Assembly: GCF_023278565.1 (NCBI RefSeq)
Contig: NC_064682.1
Coordinates: 992,001 to 1,056,000 of the forward strand
DNA: 64,000 nt
DNA from: Colletotrichum lupini
Taxonomy: Eukaryota; Ascomycota; Sordariomycetes; Glomerellales; Glomerellaceae
Direction of reading: 5' to 3'
This document shows, one piece after another, positions 1-10,529 of the stretch. The translations under genes and the position numbers were made by a program. Under the pieces are notes generated by a model, which saw only the letters and a list, made by a program, of their open reading frames with translations, did no database searches and was not told the DNA's origin. How positions within the stretch are numbered: position 1 is the first letter of the stretch; every line of letters begins with the position of its first letter.

Positions 1-3000
1 TATAGGTAAAAATTACTCTTTACTTAAGTTATTAAACTAATAGCTCGCTTATAAATATTATAATATAAATTTATAATAACTTTTAGTTTTTATATAAAAC
101 GTTACTAAACTAATTAACCTTATAATACCTCTTTATAAAGCTATTTTAAAACGACCGATTAATAACAATACTTATATAAGCTTTGCCCTTTTTATATAAT
201 AAAAATATATAAATATATAAGCCTTAATATTAATAAAATCTCTTCTTACGGGCTTAAAAGAGCGGGAACGAAGTATTTAATAAATAAAAAAGGAGTTAAA
301 ATAATTATTAATAATTAATATTTCTATTATATTATATAACGCATCCTTTTTTAAGAACGAACTTAACGGTTTCTAAATAATAACTTATACTAATGTCTAA
401 GTTATTAAGAAGTTTATTAAAAAAGTTTAGTTTAATTACTTCTTAACGTTTATTTTATATTAAGATATAATACGATTTATTATTTTATATTTTATAATAA
501 ACTAATAAATTTTTTTAATAGAGTAAATAGTATTTCTAATTAATATAGAAAATCCTTGCGATATCTTAGAGTACTATAAAGTAGTATATAAAGTTATAAG
601 TTTAGAGAGATTCCTTTTTAAAACTACGATCTTATATGAAAAAGATAATTATTAACTTTTTATTATTTTTTAAACTAAAATTAAGTCGCTAGTTATTAAA
701 CCTTAACTAGTAAAAAAAGGAAAAGATTATATAAAGCTAATTATAATTAAAACTTTAAGCAAAACGACGTATAGAAATGTTCTAAAAATACGGCTTTTAA
801 TAAGTATTAGTATTAAATTAATAATAAAAATTAAGGAGGAATTATTAGTTAAATAAAAAAAGAAGATTGTTAAAAAAGAGGTAAAGGCTAAGAAAAAGGT
901 TAAAAAAGATAAAAACGATAAGAAAGACGAAATTATAATAGTTCGATAAAAAAATAAAGTTTACGATAGTAAATAACTTAATATATTATAAGGATAGAAA
1001 CGAGTATTCTCGTTAATAAATAGTTTAAAGTAAACTATAATTATATTTATAATTCCTCTTTATCCTTAGTATTACTTATAATTACGAAGCTATTTAATAT
1101 TTTAAAATTAATTCTAGAGTTTTCTAATCTCTACTTAACCTATATAATACTGCCCTATAGTTTATTAAGTAAAATAAATTTTAATTAGAGCTTATTGCGT
1201 ATATATTACTTTAAATAAATATAAAAATATTAATACGCTTTAAAATAAAGATAATTAGCCTCGCTAAACTTCGTACTTTTAGCTAATATAGTTAAAAAGC
1301 CCTTAATAATTAAGGTATAAATCTATAAGGTAGCTTAAGGAAGATATACGTCTAGATTATTATTATTTTAAATAGCGTTTAATAATTATTAAACTTAGTC
1401 TTAGTTAATCGGCTATATAAAGTCTTATATAGTTCGTAACATAAGTTAATAATATAGTTATTATAGCTAACTAGAAATAATATAAGGGCGACCTTTTTAA
1501 CGACGAATTTAATAAGAGTTCTAAATTTATATAAAGTTAATAAAATTAGAACGAATTAGTAATATATACGTAAATAAAAGTATAATTTAGTTAGAGAGTA
1601 TATTTATATAAAATAGCCCTTAAAACTTAAGTAGTTAGAAGTATTTTTATAAACGTAAGTATACTTATATATACTAAGATATATATTACTTACTTACTAA
1701 TATACTAATTTACTTTAATAAAAACGATTTTACTAACTTTTAATCTTAACGTTATAAATACTTTTACTAACAATTTAGTAATTACGGAATATAATTAGAC
1801 TTTTTATTATTAAATAGTATTATAAAAAGTAGTAATAAATACTAAACATAAGAACGGTTTCTTTCCCTTAGTCTAAATAAACTCGTAATAATATAAATCC
1901 CCGTTATTAAATAATAGTAAGATATTATATAAGTATATTCCGGGACGTATAAATAGAAACCCCCATATAGAACTATATAATAAACTATAAATAAATATTA
2001 ATACTAATATAGATTTTAAATCTAAATAATAAAAGCTTATTGTACGTATTTAAAGACTAAATATAATTTAGTCTAGGAGTTATAAACCTTTTATAATAGT
2101 ACCTCATTTTATTTAACTAATTTTAAACTTATTATAAAAAGGTTTTGTAATATATAAAGTATAGTTTATCTCGGTTAATAATATAAGCTTATTAGCGAAC
2201 TTATATATAAAAATACTCTTTACCGTACCCTTTAGTACGGTAAGTAACCTCTAATATACTAAAAAAGAACTCTTTTAATTATTATTATATAATTACGAGC
2301 TATTTTAATATTTATTATTACTAAAGCTAATTTTATTAATAAAGTGTTAATAATCCTATAGCCGTAATTATAAATCCTTTAGACTAGAGTTAAAAAAGGA
2401 TATTTTTATTATTTAAGTATTATTAAAAGAATAATTCTTGGATACAAATCAATAGATCCTTAAAAAAGACCGTACGCTCTTCTCGTTATAAGTCCTATTT
2501 TATAAGTTAATGTTTAAAAGTTTGCTTTATAATTCTAATATTAAAAACTATAAAGATATATATAATAATTATATTATAAGTCTAATTACTCTTTAACTTT
2601 ATAATAATTATCGTTTAATATAATAAAAAATTAATACGTAGTTATACTATTTTAAAAAAGTAATAATATATAAAATAAGAAACTAAAAAAGAAATTTTAA
2701 GTAAGGGGTAAATATTTATATATAATTATAGTAATATATAGGGGTATCTTTTTACTTATAAAGTTTTATAAGTATATATATAAAAATATAAACGCTTATA
2801 AGGATCTATAATACTAAAAAGGATAGAAAAGTATATAATAATAATATATAATAAATAAAAGTTCTATAATTTTATTAAAAACGTTAAACTTTAGGGGGAG
2901 CTTTTATATAGTTAGTTACGGCCTCTTATAAGCTAAACTAAGCGCGTATACTCTAGCTTATAATTAATAAGTACCCTATAACTCTATAGGGGCCTTACTA

Positions 3001-4604
3001 CCCGGGTATTAAGCCTAACTATACTATATCCTAATATATACCTATATAAACTCCTATATTATACTATATAAGAATATTAAATTAATTACTCTTTATTTAG
3101 AGTCTATATAAGTTAATAATACTCCTTATAATCTTATATACTATTATATATACTCTTTTTATTATTTTTAGCCTACTTAGCTACTTATTTAAGGGCTTTT
3201 ATTATTATATAAAAGTATATAGCGGGAATAGTACTTAGAGACTTAAATAGAGTACTAATACGGACTTTATTATGGCCCTTATAATTACGACCGCGCTTAA
3301 CGACTTTAATAAGCGTATTACGAGCTAATATAAACTATTAGTAAATTATAAATAGATATAAAGTAATATAAAGTAATATACGAGTAATAACAGGAGGCAT
3401 AACGAGCGTATACTCGTATATAATAAATATATAATTATAATTAAAATAGCCCTTACTTATAAAAATAACGTAATTAGCAAAAATACCTTTACTGGCCTTA
3501 TAACGGGCGCATAACTTAGTACTAGTCTTAGCGTCGCCGTATATAGTTATTTAAATAGTATTAGTAGCCTAAGTACGAGTTATAGTAATATCCGGGGGTA
3601 TATAATAGCTATTTTTAGTAATCTTAGGGTTAAGCTTAATCTAACGCTAGGGCTAGATTATACGGGTTAGTATAGTAATATTAAATAGTATAAAGTAATA
3701 TATACTAACCTATATAATACTAAGGTTATAGATTTAATAAAAAGTCTTTAAAAAAGAAGATAAAGAGCCTATAAATAATATAAAAATCCGTATAATAAAG
3801 AAGCTATTATATAGAAGTATATATATTAATAAAGAGGTAAGAGGTTATTTTATAAGATATAAGGTCGTTAGGGTACTACGTAAGTTAATATACGGGGACC
3901 GTTAGGAGCTATATACTCTTAATACGGGCTAGAACGCTATATTAAGCGCTTATTATAAGTATTATATAGTATATATAATTATTAAAAAAGAGAGTATCCT
4001 ATACGAAATTATTAGTATATATACGTAAATAGTTAATACTAAAGAAAAAAGTAAATAAAAAGAATTAAATTATAAATAAGTATATACGCGTAATTATATT
4101 TATAATTATGCATATATTAGCCTAAAAAAAAGTATAATTACTAATTAGTAAAAATTACACTAGTAATTATGTATAAAATTATTTAATTATACCTAATTAA
4201 TATTTCTAATTAGTAAATCGCAAATATTATACTTATAATTACGTATATAATTAAGTAATAATAATAAAAAATAAAATAAAAAAGGGTATAAAATATAATA
4301 AAGTAAAATATAATCGCTAATAAGTAACTATAGGGGTATAGGCGGATTACTTACCTTATTTAAAAAATATTAAGTTAGTTAAGAAAAAAGGGAAATTAAT
4401 TAGTAATAGAAATTAGTAAAGAGGATATGCCCCCTAGCTACCTTACTTTCGCTAAGTAGTATAACCGCCCTTACGTAACTATTACTACCTACGGTTATAA
4501 GTAATTCCTTATAATAATATATAGGATCTATTATAATATTTATTTATATGTACGAGAAAGTCGCGCTATTAATACCTAAAATTTATAGTAGCCGTAGGTC
4601 TATT
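1..4604. repeat. AT-rich, RIP-decayed repeat block
   Basis: The block is dominated by TA, AT and AA steps. CpA and its complement TpG are nearly absent while CpG still occurs, which is the footprint of repeat-induced point mutation (CpA changed to TpA). No open frame of useful length survives in any frame. Composition switches abruptly to ordinary sequence near 4605. The content is presumably one or more dead transposable elements, but their class cannot be read: I saw no terminal repeats, no reverse transcriptase or transposase motifs and no telomere repeats. A lysine-rich open stretch at 860-949 is the only coding-like relic noticed. Confidence 0.9.
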
Positions 4605-7416
4605 AGAAAGAACGGTTTTGGCGGAGTGCCTCTTGCAGTCTGCCGTAACAGTGGTAAAAACAGAAGCAATAGCCACCACACCACCACACCTTCCCCCGTG
4701 CGGAGAGATTTTTGAAGTGGCGCCCAGAGCCAAGATAGACAAGCGTCGACCAACCAGCGCGCTAGGCATCGTCCCTGCCCCCTGGCATCTGAGGTCCGTG
4801 CAGGATGGAGAGGTGCATGTAACGTTTCCCTGAGATTGAAACTCAAAAAAAAAAAAAAAAAAAAAAGAATGGAAAGAAGCGAACAGAGAAAAGAGGGGAC
4901 CACACAACACGTAGCTGCCAGACGGGAAGAAGAAGCTTGTGGTTTCGGCTACAATGGTCCTCTGCAGATTGGAGATTCGATACAGATGCCTACTGCCTAT
5001 AGATGTCTAACTCGCGCCTTGGCCAAAGCTATTCCCCAGACTTCCGTCCTTCAAGACTGTCGGGAACAACCCGTGCTCCCACGTCTACGACGTGTTACGG
5101 AGCAGGAGCTGACCGTGCCCACGGCCTGGGAACCGGCCAGTTGCATCGGCGACACGACGGGACTGATAGGCTCTTGCTCCAGTCGCCTGCTCCAGTCTTC
5201 CTCCTCGTGGGTTCGTTACACAGATAAGGATTCTTGCATCGCACACGTTTCCCGCCCTACCTTACTTGCAACTTTGATTCTACTTCAGACTATCTACGGG
5301 GTCACACAGCAGCATTTGGGCAGAGTGTCAGCTTTCAGTCTTCCGTACGCTAGAATGGCAATCAAGGCTCATCTCTATGTCGACGTCCAGGTCGGAATGC
5401 GTGTTAGCAATCGACTCGATCTGAATACCCCGAGTCAGATCCTCTCACTATGGCCATCCTCAATGAAGCCACCCGCTGTTGCTCGGTTGCAGAATCTCAA
5501 GCTAGAACTTGGTCCACGCCTTGGGAACCGACCTGCCAGTCCCACGAGACCTGTATCTGATATCTGGACGTAACCACAGATATCTATCCATCTCTCCCCA
5601 GACGTATCTGACCGTTACTTCCCTTTACCCCACACAACCCAAAGGTTACATCCCCACCCATCCCAACGTCCAAGTCTCCACGGTCCATTCCATCCCCAAA
5701 CAATGGCTCTGGCAGACCATGGCGCAAGTTACAACGGCCGCCTGGTGATGTCTCGCCCATCAATGTGACATTTGCAGTAGACTTCCTCAGGGTCCGTCCG
5801 GTATCCGAACCCACTGTATCCAACCCGCTGAAGGTCCAAGGAGGCGTGCCCAGTCTTTCAAGTCCCGGGCGCGAGGTGTTTCCTGTTCCATGGAGCTGGG
5901 TATTGCGTGACAGGCGACTACATCTTGACCCAACTTTATCATGCCACCCGTGTTACTTCAAACTCGTTGACGACTCGTCAAGGGCACATCACGGCATCGG
6001 TGATGTGGAGTCTCATCCGGCCCTCCGGTCCCGGAAGTCAATCCCTCCGCCGAGCCTAGATGTTCTTGAACTTTCCGGTCGTTCTTTCGGCCGGAAAAGC
6101 GGAGTCTAACTGCCAGACTCCGAACAGGCAGATCATCGAAGCAGTGATTGACTGACACCTCACGTCTCCGGCACCGGTGCTTTGACGTCCTCAAACCTGG
6201 CATCCCCTCCTCGTCCCGCTGGGGCCCGGCTTCCACATCCGTCGAAACATGTGGCAATTTGGTGCTCCATTAGATGATCGTCGATACTTGCCTTGCTCCA
6301 TGTTCCCAAGAGATCATAGTCGCTACCAAACAAGGCCAACGTTGGTCCCATGGTTTCCTTCACGTAGCCTTTTACTCCACGTTCTCTTTAAAGGGTGGGA
6401 GAGGGGGAGTCGTGGGGCCCGAAAAGTAGCAAATTCTTGAAAGAAATAGAGTCTTTGCCCTACGGCGCCGAGCCAGTGCACCATTAGATGGATACTCCAT
6501 TCTGAAGCAGGAAATCTGCAAAGTCTAGACTTGCTGCGATTAACCTGGCCTCCAGTCCCTCTCCAGGCACCGCTCTAAGCTGCCGGCCGTCTGTGTTCGG
6601 GCGGTGACCTTCCCGGGATCGGAGGGCCGGAGCCCAAACGAATCTCCGGCCCCCGAAACCTCCGTCAGAGGCCATCCCTCTCCACTATCTTGCTTCGGGC
6701 TGGCGACACAGTCTTGCGCAGCCCTCGGCAGATGTAGACTTTCCACTTACTTTGATTTCGCCTCATGCTGCTGTCTTTACAACGCCCGAGACAGTATGAC
6801 CAGGGATGAAATGTTCCTTCAGTCTTCTTATTCTCCTTGTAGGATGGTAGACCCGCAGTATCGCATGACTTGTCGACCGGTCCTGGGCCTCAATCCTCGC
6901 GGGGGGCTTTGAAGCGTCAATAGACATTGTAAGTCGGAGAGCGATGAATGAGATTAAGGACTATGTTACCGACGGATCTGCAGTGCCATTATCCAAATTG
7001 GCCCAACCACTTGAAGAATCCCGTCGGCCTCCCACATAATAACATTTTCTTCGCCGTCAATTCTTAGTCCTAGAAACCTTAAAAATGGCCGCCGGACATG
7101 TACAGACATCCCATGCACCGAATTACATACGCATAACGACATAACCAGCAGGGGTATACCTTCTCTCCCCAGGGCGAGTCAAGACCAATCCTCTACAGAT
7201 AGAGTAGTTCTGAGGCTGAGTTCTCCCCAGGACATGACTGCCAAGCCTAGAGACGAACCACATTGATTGTGTCCATCAAACGAATACCGTCTTTAAGAAA
7301 TTAGACTTACTCGCGGAAGCTAATTTCTACCCGGGTAGGTTGTGTAAAGTCCGTGATGTATGCGAAGTATTGACGCGTACATCAGCGTGTATAAATCCAT
7401 AAGGGTCTGAAGAAGA
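4605..7416. other. Gene-poor interval next to the RIP block
   Basis: The composition is normal (not RIP-like) but no recognisable protein was found. Open frames of up to 245 codons exist; the longest begins inside the poly-A tract at 4845-4866, giving a meaningless lysine run, and I treat it as chance. No RNA gene was seen. The right end is the promoter side of the small secreted protein gene at 7567. Confidence 0.5.
4845..4866 (+). repeat. A22 homopolymer tract
   Basis: There is an uninterrupted run of 22 adenines, 240 bases from the end of the RIP block. It could be the 3' tail of a retroposed copy or simple slippage. No target-site duplication was identified. Confidence 0.8.
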
Positions 7417-7424
7417 TATAAAAG
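7417..7424 (+). promoter_or_regulatory. TATA box of the cysteine-rich protein gene
   Basis: TATAAAAG lies about 143 bases upstream of the ATG at 7567. An identical box stands at nearly the same distance before the small secreted protein gene at 14690. Confidence 0.55.
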
Positions 7425-7566
7425 AGCAAGTCTACCTCCCCGGTCTGAGTCTCCGTCAGTCTATCGACTCAAGCTTTACACCCATTCCGCCCACTTACAG
7501 CCAACCTTAAAAGCCTTCCGCTTCCGAAGCCCTTCTCTTCCACTCAACTCGTAGCCACACGCCAAG

Positions 7567-7840
7567 ATGCATTTCTCCGTCATCGCCCTCCTCTCCCTCT
7601 CCGCCCTCGCTCTTGCGGCGCCGCAGGCCAACGTTGCGCCTACGTGCGGCAGAGATAGCGACTGCACCAGCTTCTGCAGCGGAGGACCATGCACGAAGCC
7701 GTTCTGCGGACTGTCTGCTTTTGGGTACGTCAAGAAAGAGAGAGAGAAATGTTCTCTGGATTCTTTTTCGAGATGAGAGAACAGAGGATGCTAATACTGG
7801 GTAATTTAGTGACGACCGCTGCTTCTGTGGAGGATGCTAA
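7567..7840 (+). CDS. Small secreted cysteine-rich protein, defensin-like spacing
   Basis: Two exons, 7567-7724 and 7810-7840, are separated by an 85-base intron with GTACGT donor, a GCTAATAC branch site near 7790 and a TTTAG acceptor. The spliced product has 62 residues. Residues 1-18 form a clear signal peptide ending in ALA-A. The mature part holds eight cysteines spaced C-x5-C-x3-C-x4-C-x4-C-x9-C-x-C-x2-C. The CxxxC and CxC elements are those of cysteine-stabilised alpha-beta (defensin-type) folds, so an extracellular, disulfide-bonded antimicrobial or effector-type role is possible; this is inference from spacing only. The last 31 bases, carrying three cysteines, lie in exon 2, so the unspliced frame would miss the CxCxxC end. 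It stands alone in a gene-poor stretch 3 kb from the RIP block. Confidence 0.75.
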
Positions 7841-8485
7841 ATGGCACGACTACCTTAGGTTGAGACGGAGCTTTTTCTCGGCGAGATGATACCCGTACAT
7901 ATTATGGAGGTGACACAAGGATTTTTCATACATGTATGTATGCGCTGCCATGCTTGATGCACTGTATGTGAGCCGCTGCTTGGAGGCATTGGTACCTTGG
8001 AAGGGGCGCATTTTGATGTGACGACCCAATGAACACGTCACGGACGACGTTTGCCTGGACCAGAATGTGCACCAATTTGTTTCAAATACGAAGTTGTCTA
8101 TCGAATGAAACATGACGGTTCCGGGAGAAAATATATCTCGAGATATCTATACCTGAACGAAGCAATTATCATGTTCCGGAGTTGATGTTGGATCTATCTG
8201 GATTCTGGTATTGCTTCAACACGACGTGTCATACTAAATGTTCTCTTCTAGGGTACCTGGTACGCCTGAGTATTAATACCTGCGGACGTTGCGCGCCACC
8301 CACCCACCTTACCCATGCACGGGTCGCTGCTGACAAAGCTCCGCCGGATAAAGCCCGGTTGGCTTCCACAGCTCAAGGTCGGATCAATCGAGCTTTCTCC
8401 TTGTGCTCTGCAACATTCGATGTTCACGCGAATGTCCTTACAACAGTTGCTCTCATCATAGAAGACCATTGCATTGAGCGACAAG
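7841..8485. other. Intergenic, no gene seen
   Basis: About 645 bases between the cysteine-rich protein and the thioredoxin. It contains a 14-base palindrome (ATATCTCGAGATAT, 8133-8146) and otherwise nothing recognisable. Confidence 0.5.
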
Positions 8486-9123
8486 ATGGACACGCTCTCA
8501 TGGATGTTCCTGGCTTTTGCCATTTACATGCTCGCAAAAGTACGTGCCCCACAGCAGGCCTCACGACGGAGCCGCTGCCTCACCCCTCTTCATGAGATGG
8601 CCATGGCTATCCTCCCTAAACGACACCTCAAATGTGAGTGCCGTGCTGCTAACTAATCAACTCTCCAAAGACACTATTCGCAGACCGCTCGCCCATCCCC
8701 GAGACATCAGGCAAAGTCTACAAAGTCACCAGCGCCGGCGAGCTAGACGCCCTCCTCGCCTCCACCACCAACGTCGTCGTCGACTTCTACGCCGACTGGT
8801 GCCCGCCCTGCCGCGCCATCGCGCCCGTCTTCTCCGGTCTGGCCGACAGGCACGCCGCGGATGGGAAGCTCGCGTTCGCCAAGGTCAACGTCGATCACGT
8901 CAACAACGTCGCTGGCCGCTACGGCGTCACTGCCATGCCGACGTTCATGTTCTTCCAGAAGGGAAAGCCTACGGGTGTGGCTGCCAAGGGAGTGACGCCT
9001 CGTCAGTCGGTTGTGTTCACTGAGGATGGCCGCGTCGACAAGATTCGGGGCGCGGATCGGGCTGCGTTGCAGGCTGTTGTGCAGGCGCTCGCTGGTGAGG
9101 GAGAGGATGCGAAGAAGGAGTGA
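8486..9123 (+). CDS. Thioredoxin with N-terminal hydrophobic segment
   Basis: Two exons, 8486-8539 and 8671-9123, are joined in phase 0 across a 131-base intron (GTACGT donor, CTAACTAAT branch, CCAAAG acceptor), giving 168 residues. Exon 1 encodes a short hydrophobic stretch (residues about 5-17) that could anchor the protein or start export. Residues about 33-140 are a thioredoxin fold with active site WCPPC at 61-65 and cis-proline 108 in the AMPTF motif. Canonical thioredoxins have WCGPC; a proline in place of the glycine changes redox potential in known variants. Expected role: dithiol-disulfide exchange. An alternative first exon starts at 8592 with a GTGAGT donor and also keeps frame, but needs a 37-base intron, shorter than usual. 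The thioredoxin domain is certain; the N-terminus is not. Confidence 0.8.
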
Positions 9124-9694
9124 TGAGAGTCAGGATTGGCGTGTGCGGAAAGTTGGACCTTTGAAGGAATACTTCTGTCGAGGGTTCGAATAGCCAAACA
9201 GTGGATCTGAATGTCAATGAGCGATTTTAAACGGAAAATACTGAAAGTGTGTTGATGCTTCAGAGGCCAGTGTCTTGACTTGAATCTCAGGAAATGTTAC
9301 TCGACCTTGGTGATCACATCCTCATCTTCGAGATCGATTTATGGATTCAACAATGACAGCAATCCAGGTACCCTAGAATGGATGCCTGTGGGTCTTTCCT
9401 TGTCCCGGTCAGGGATGTATACGGCAGAATCGGTTATTTGAGCTAGCGGTGGGCACCCGAGTCATCTAATTCGCGAAGCAGTTAGATCAACAAGGGTGAA
9501 GATGTGGGCTAGGCAGCTTTCGAATGTCGCTCATGCTGACATGTGTATTTAGTCAAACTTCACTAAGATAATCGACTGACGTCCCATTGCCACTAATGTT
9601 CACCAGACACTTCTATGTGAGAAGAGACTGGTACCGTGTGTAGACATATCGTGAACCAGCTTTCGAGGCATCGACACTGAGTCAACCCGTCACG
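9124..9694. other. Intergenic, no gene seen
   Basis: 571 bases holding the thioredoxin 3' region and the upstream region of the sulfotransferase-like gene. No coding or RNA signal was recognised. Confidence 0.5.
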
Positions 9695-10483
9695 ATGGCT
9701 CCCTCTCGCCCCACCAAAGTCCTCAGCGTCGGGCTCCCTCGCACGGGCCCCTACTCCATGATGCTCGCCCTCACCGAGCTGGGTTACAAGGACGTCTACC
9801 ACGGCCTCAATGCCATCGACAGCCCCGATGACTGGCGCTTTTTCGGCCGTGCCTCCGACGCCCTATTCCCGACATTGCCCTCATACACCGGCAAGGGCAT
9901 GACCACCGCCGACTGGGACCACATCTTTGGACCCTGCGAAGGCATCACCGATATCGCGGCCCCCTTCACACCATCGCTCATCGATGCCTACCCTGAAGCG
10001 AAGGTCGTTCTCGTCATCCGAGACTATGAAAAGTGGCGGGTATCGATGAAGGAGGTGATTTCAGGCATCTTTGGGCCCCTGACGTGTTTCATCCGGGACT
10101 ACGTCGAGCCCATGATGGGCGCAGACAGCGCAGGGAATATCCAGAAGATGATGCTGGGTTGGGTGGGAGCAAGCGACGTTCCCGACCTGGAATTGAAGCT
10201 CGGCGAGGTCTATGAGCGCCACCACAAGTACATCATGTCGACGGTCCCCAAGGAGAGGTTGCTTGTGTACAAGCTCGGGGAGGGCTGGGGTCCCTTGTGC
10301 GAGTTCCTCGACCTGCCAGTGCCGGACATGCCGTTTCCGCATGGGAACGAAGCTGCAGCGCTCAGAAGCAAGATCTTTGACAAGCAAAAAAGAGTAATTC
10401 TGGAAGCCGGTGCTCGTTTTGCGCCGTGGCTTGTCGGCGCTGGTGCTGTTGCCGGAGGGCTGTGGTATACCCTGTCAATGTAG
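9695..10483 (+). CDS. Sulfotransferase-like P-loop protein with C-terminal membrane segment
   Basis: A single exon encodes 262 residues. The N-terminus KVLSVGLPRTG (8-18), followed by an ALxxLGYxxVYHG block, places it in the fungal Sulfotransfer_4-type family (P-loop proteins often mislabelled NAD-dependent epimerase). Other family blocks are the IFGPCEGITDIAAPF region, a VVLVIRDYEKW strand and the KERLLVYKLGEGWGPLCEFL motif, where sulfotransferases bind the 3' phosphate of PAPS. In the first loop the usual RTGT reads RTGP, so nucleotide binding may be altered. A hydrophobic C-terminal helix (about residues 243-260) suggests tail anchoring to a membrane. Substrate is unknown. The next gene converges from the right, its stop codon about 46 bases downstream. 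Confidence 0.8.
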   Translation: MAPSRPTKVLSVGLPRTGPYSMMLALTELGYKDVYHGLNAIDSPDDWRFFGRASDALFPTLPSYTGKGMTTADWDHIFGPCEGITDIAAPFTPSLIDAYPEAKVVLVIRDYEKWRVSMKEVISGIFGPLTCFIRDYVEPMMGADSAGNIQKMMLGWVGASDVPDLELKLGEVYERHHKYIMSTVPKERLLVYKLGEGWGPLCEFLDLPVPDMPFPHGNEAAALRSKIFDKQKRVILEAGARFAPWLVGAGAVAGGLWYTLSM

Positions 10484-10529
10484 TGGGCGGAGTGTGGCGA
10501 TGTGCTTGGTTGTCAAAGGCTGCTTTGCT

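Noticed and set aside
1..4604. Telomere-proximal repeat or centromere
   Set aside because: No TTAGGG arrays or satellite periodicity were seen; RIP-decayed dispersed repeat explains the composition.
4836..5573. 245-codon plus-strand frame beginning with a lysine run
   Set aside because: The lysines come from the poly-A tract; the rest has no domain, codon pattern or splice support.
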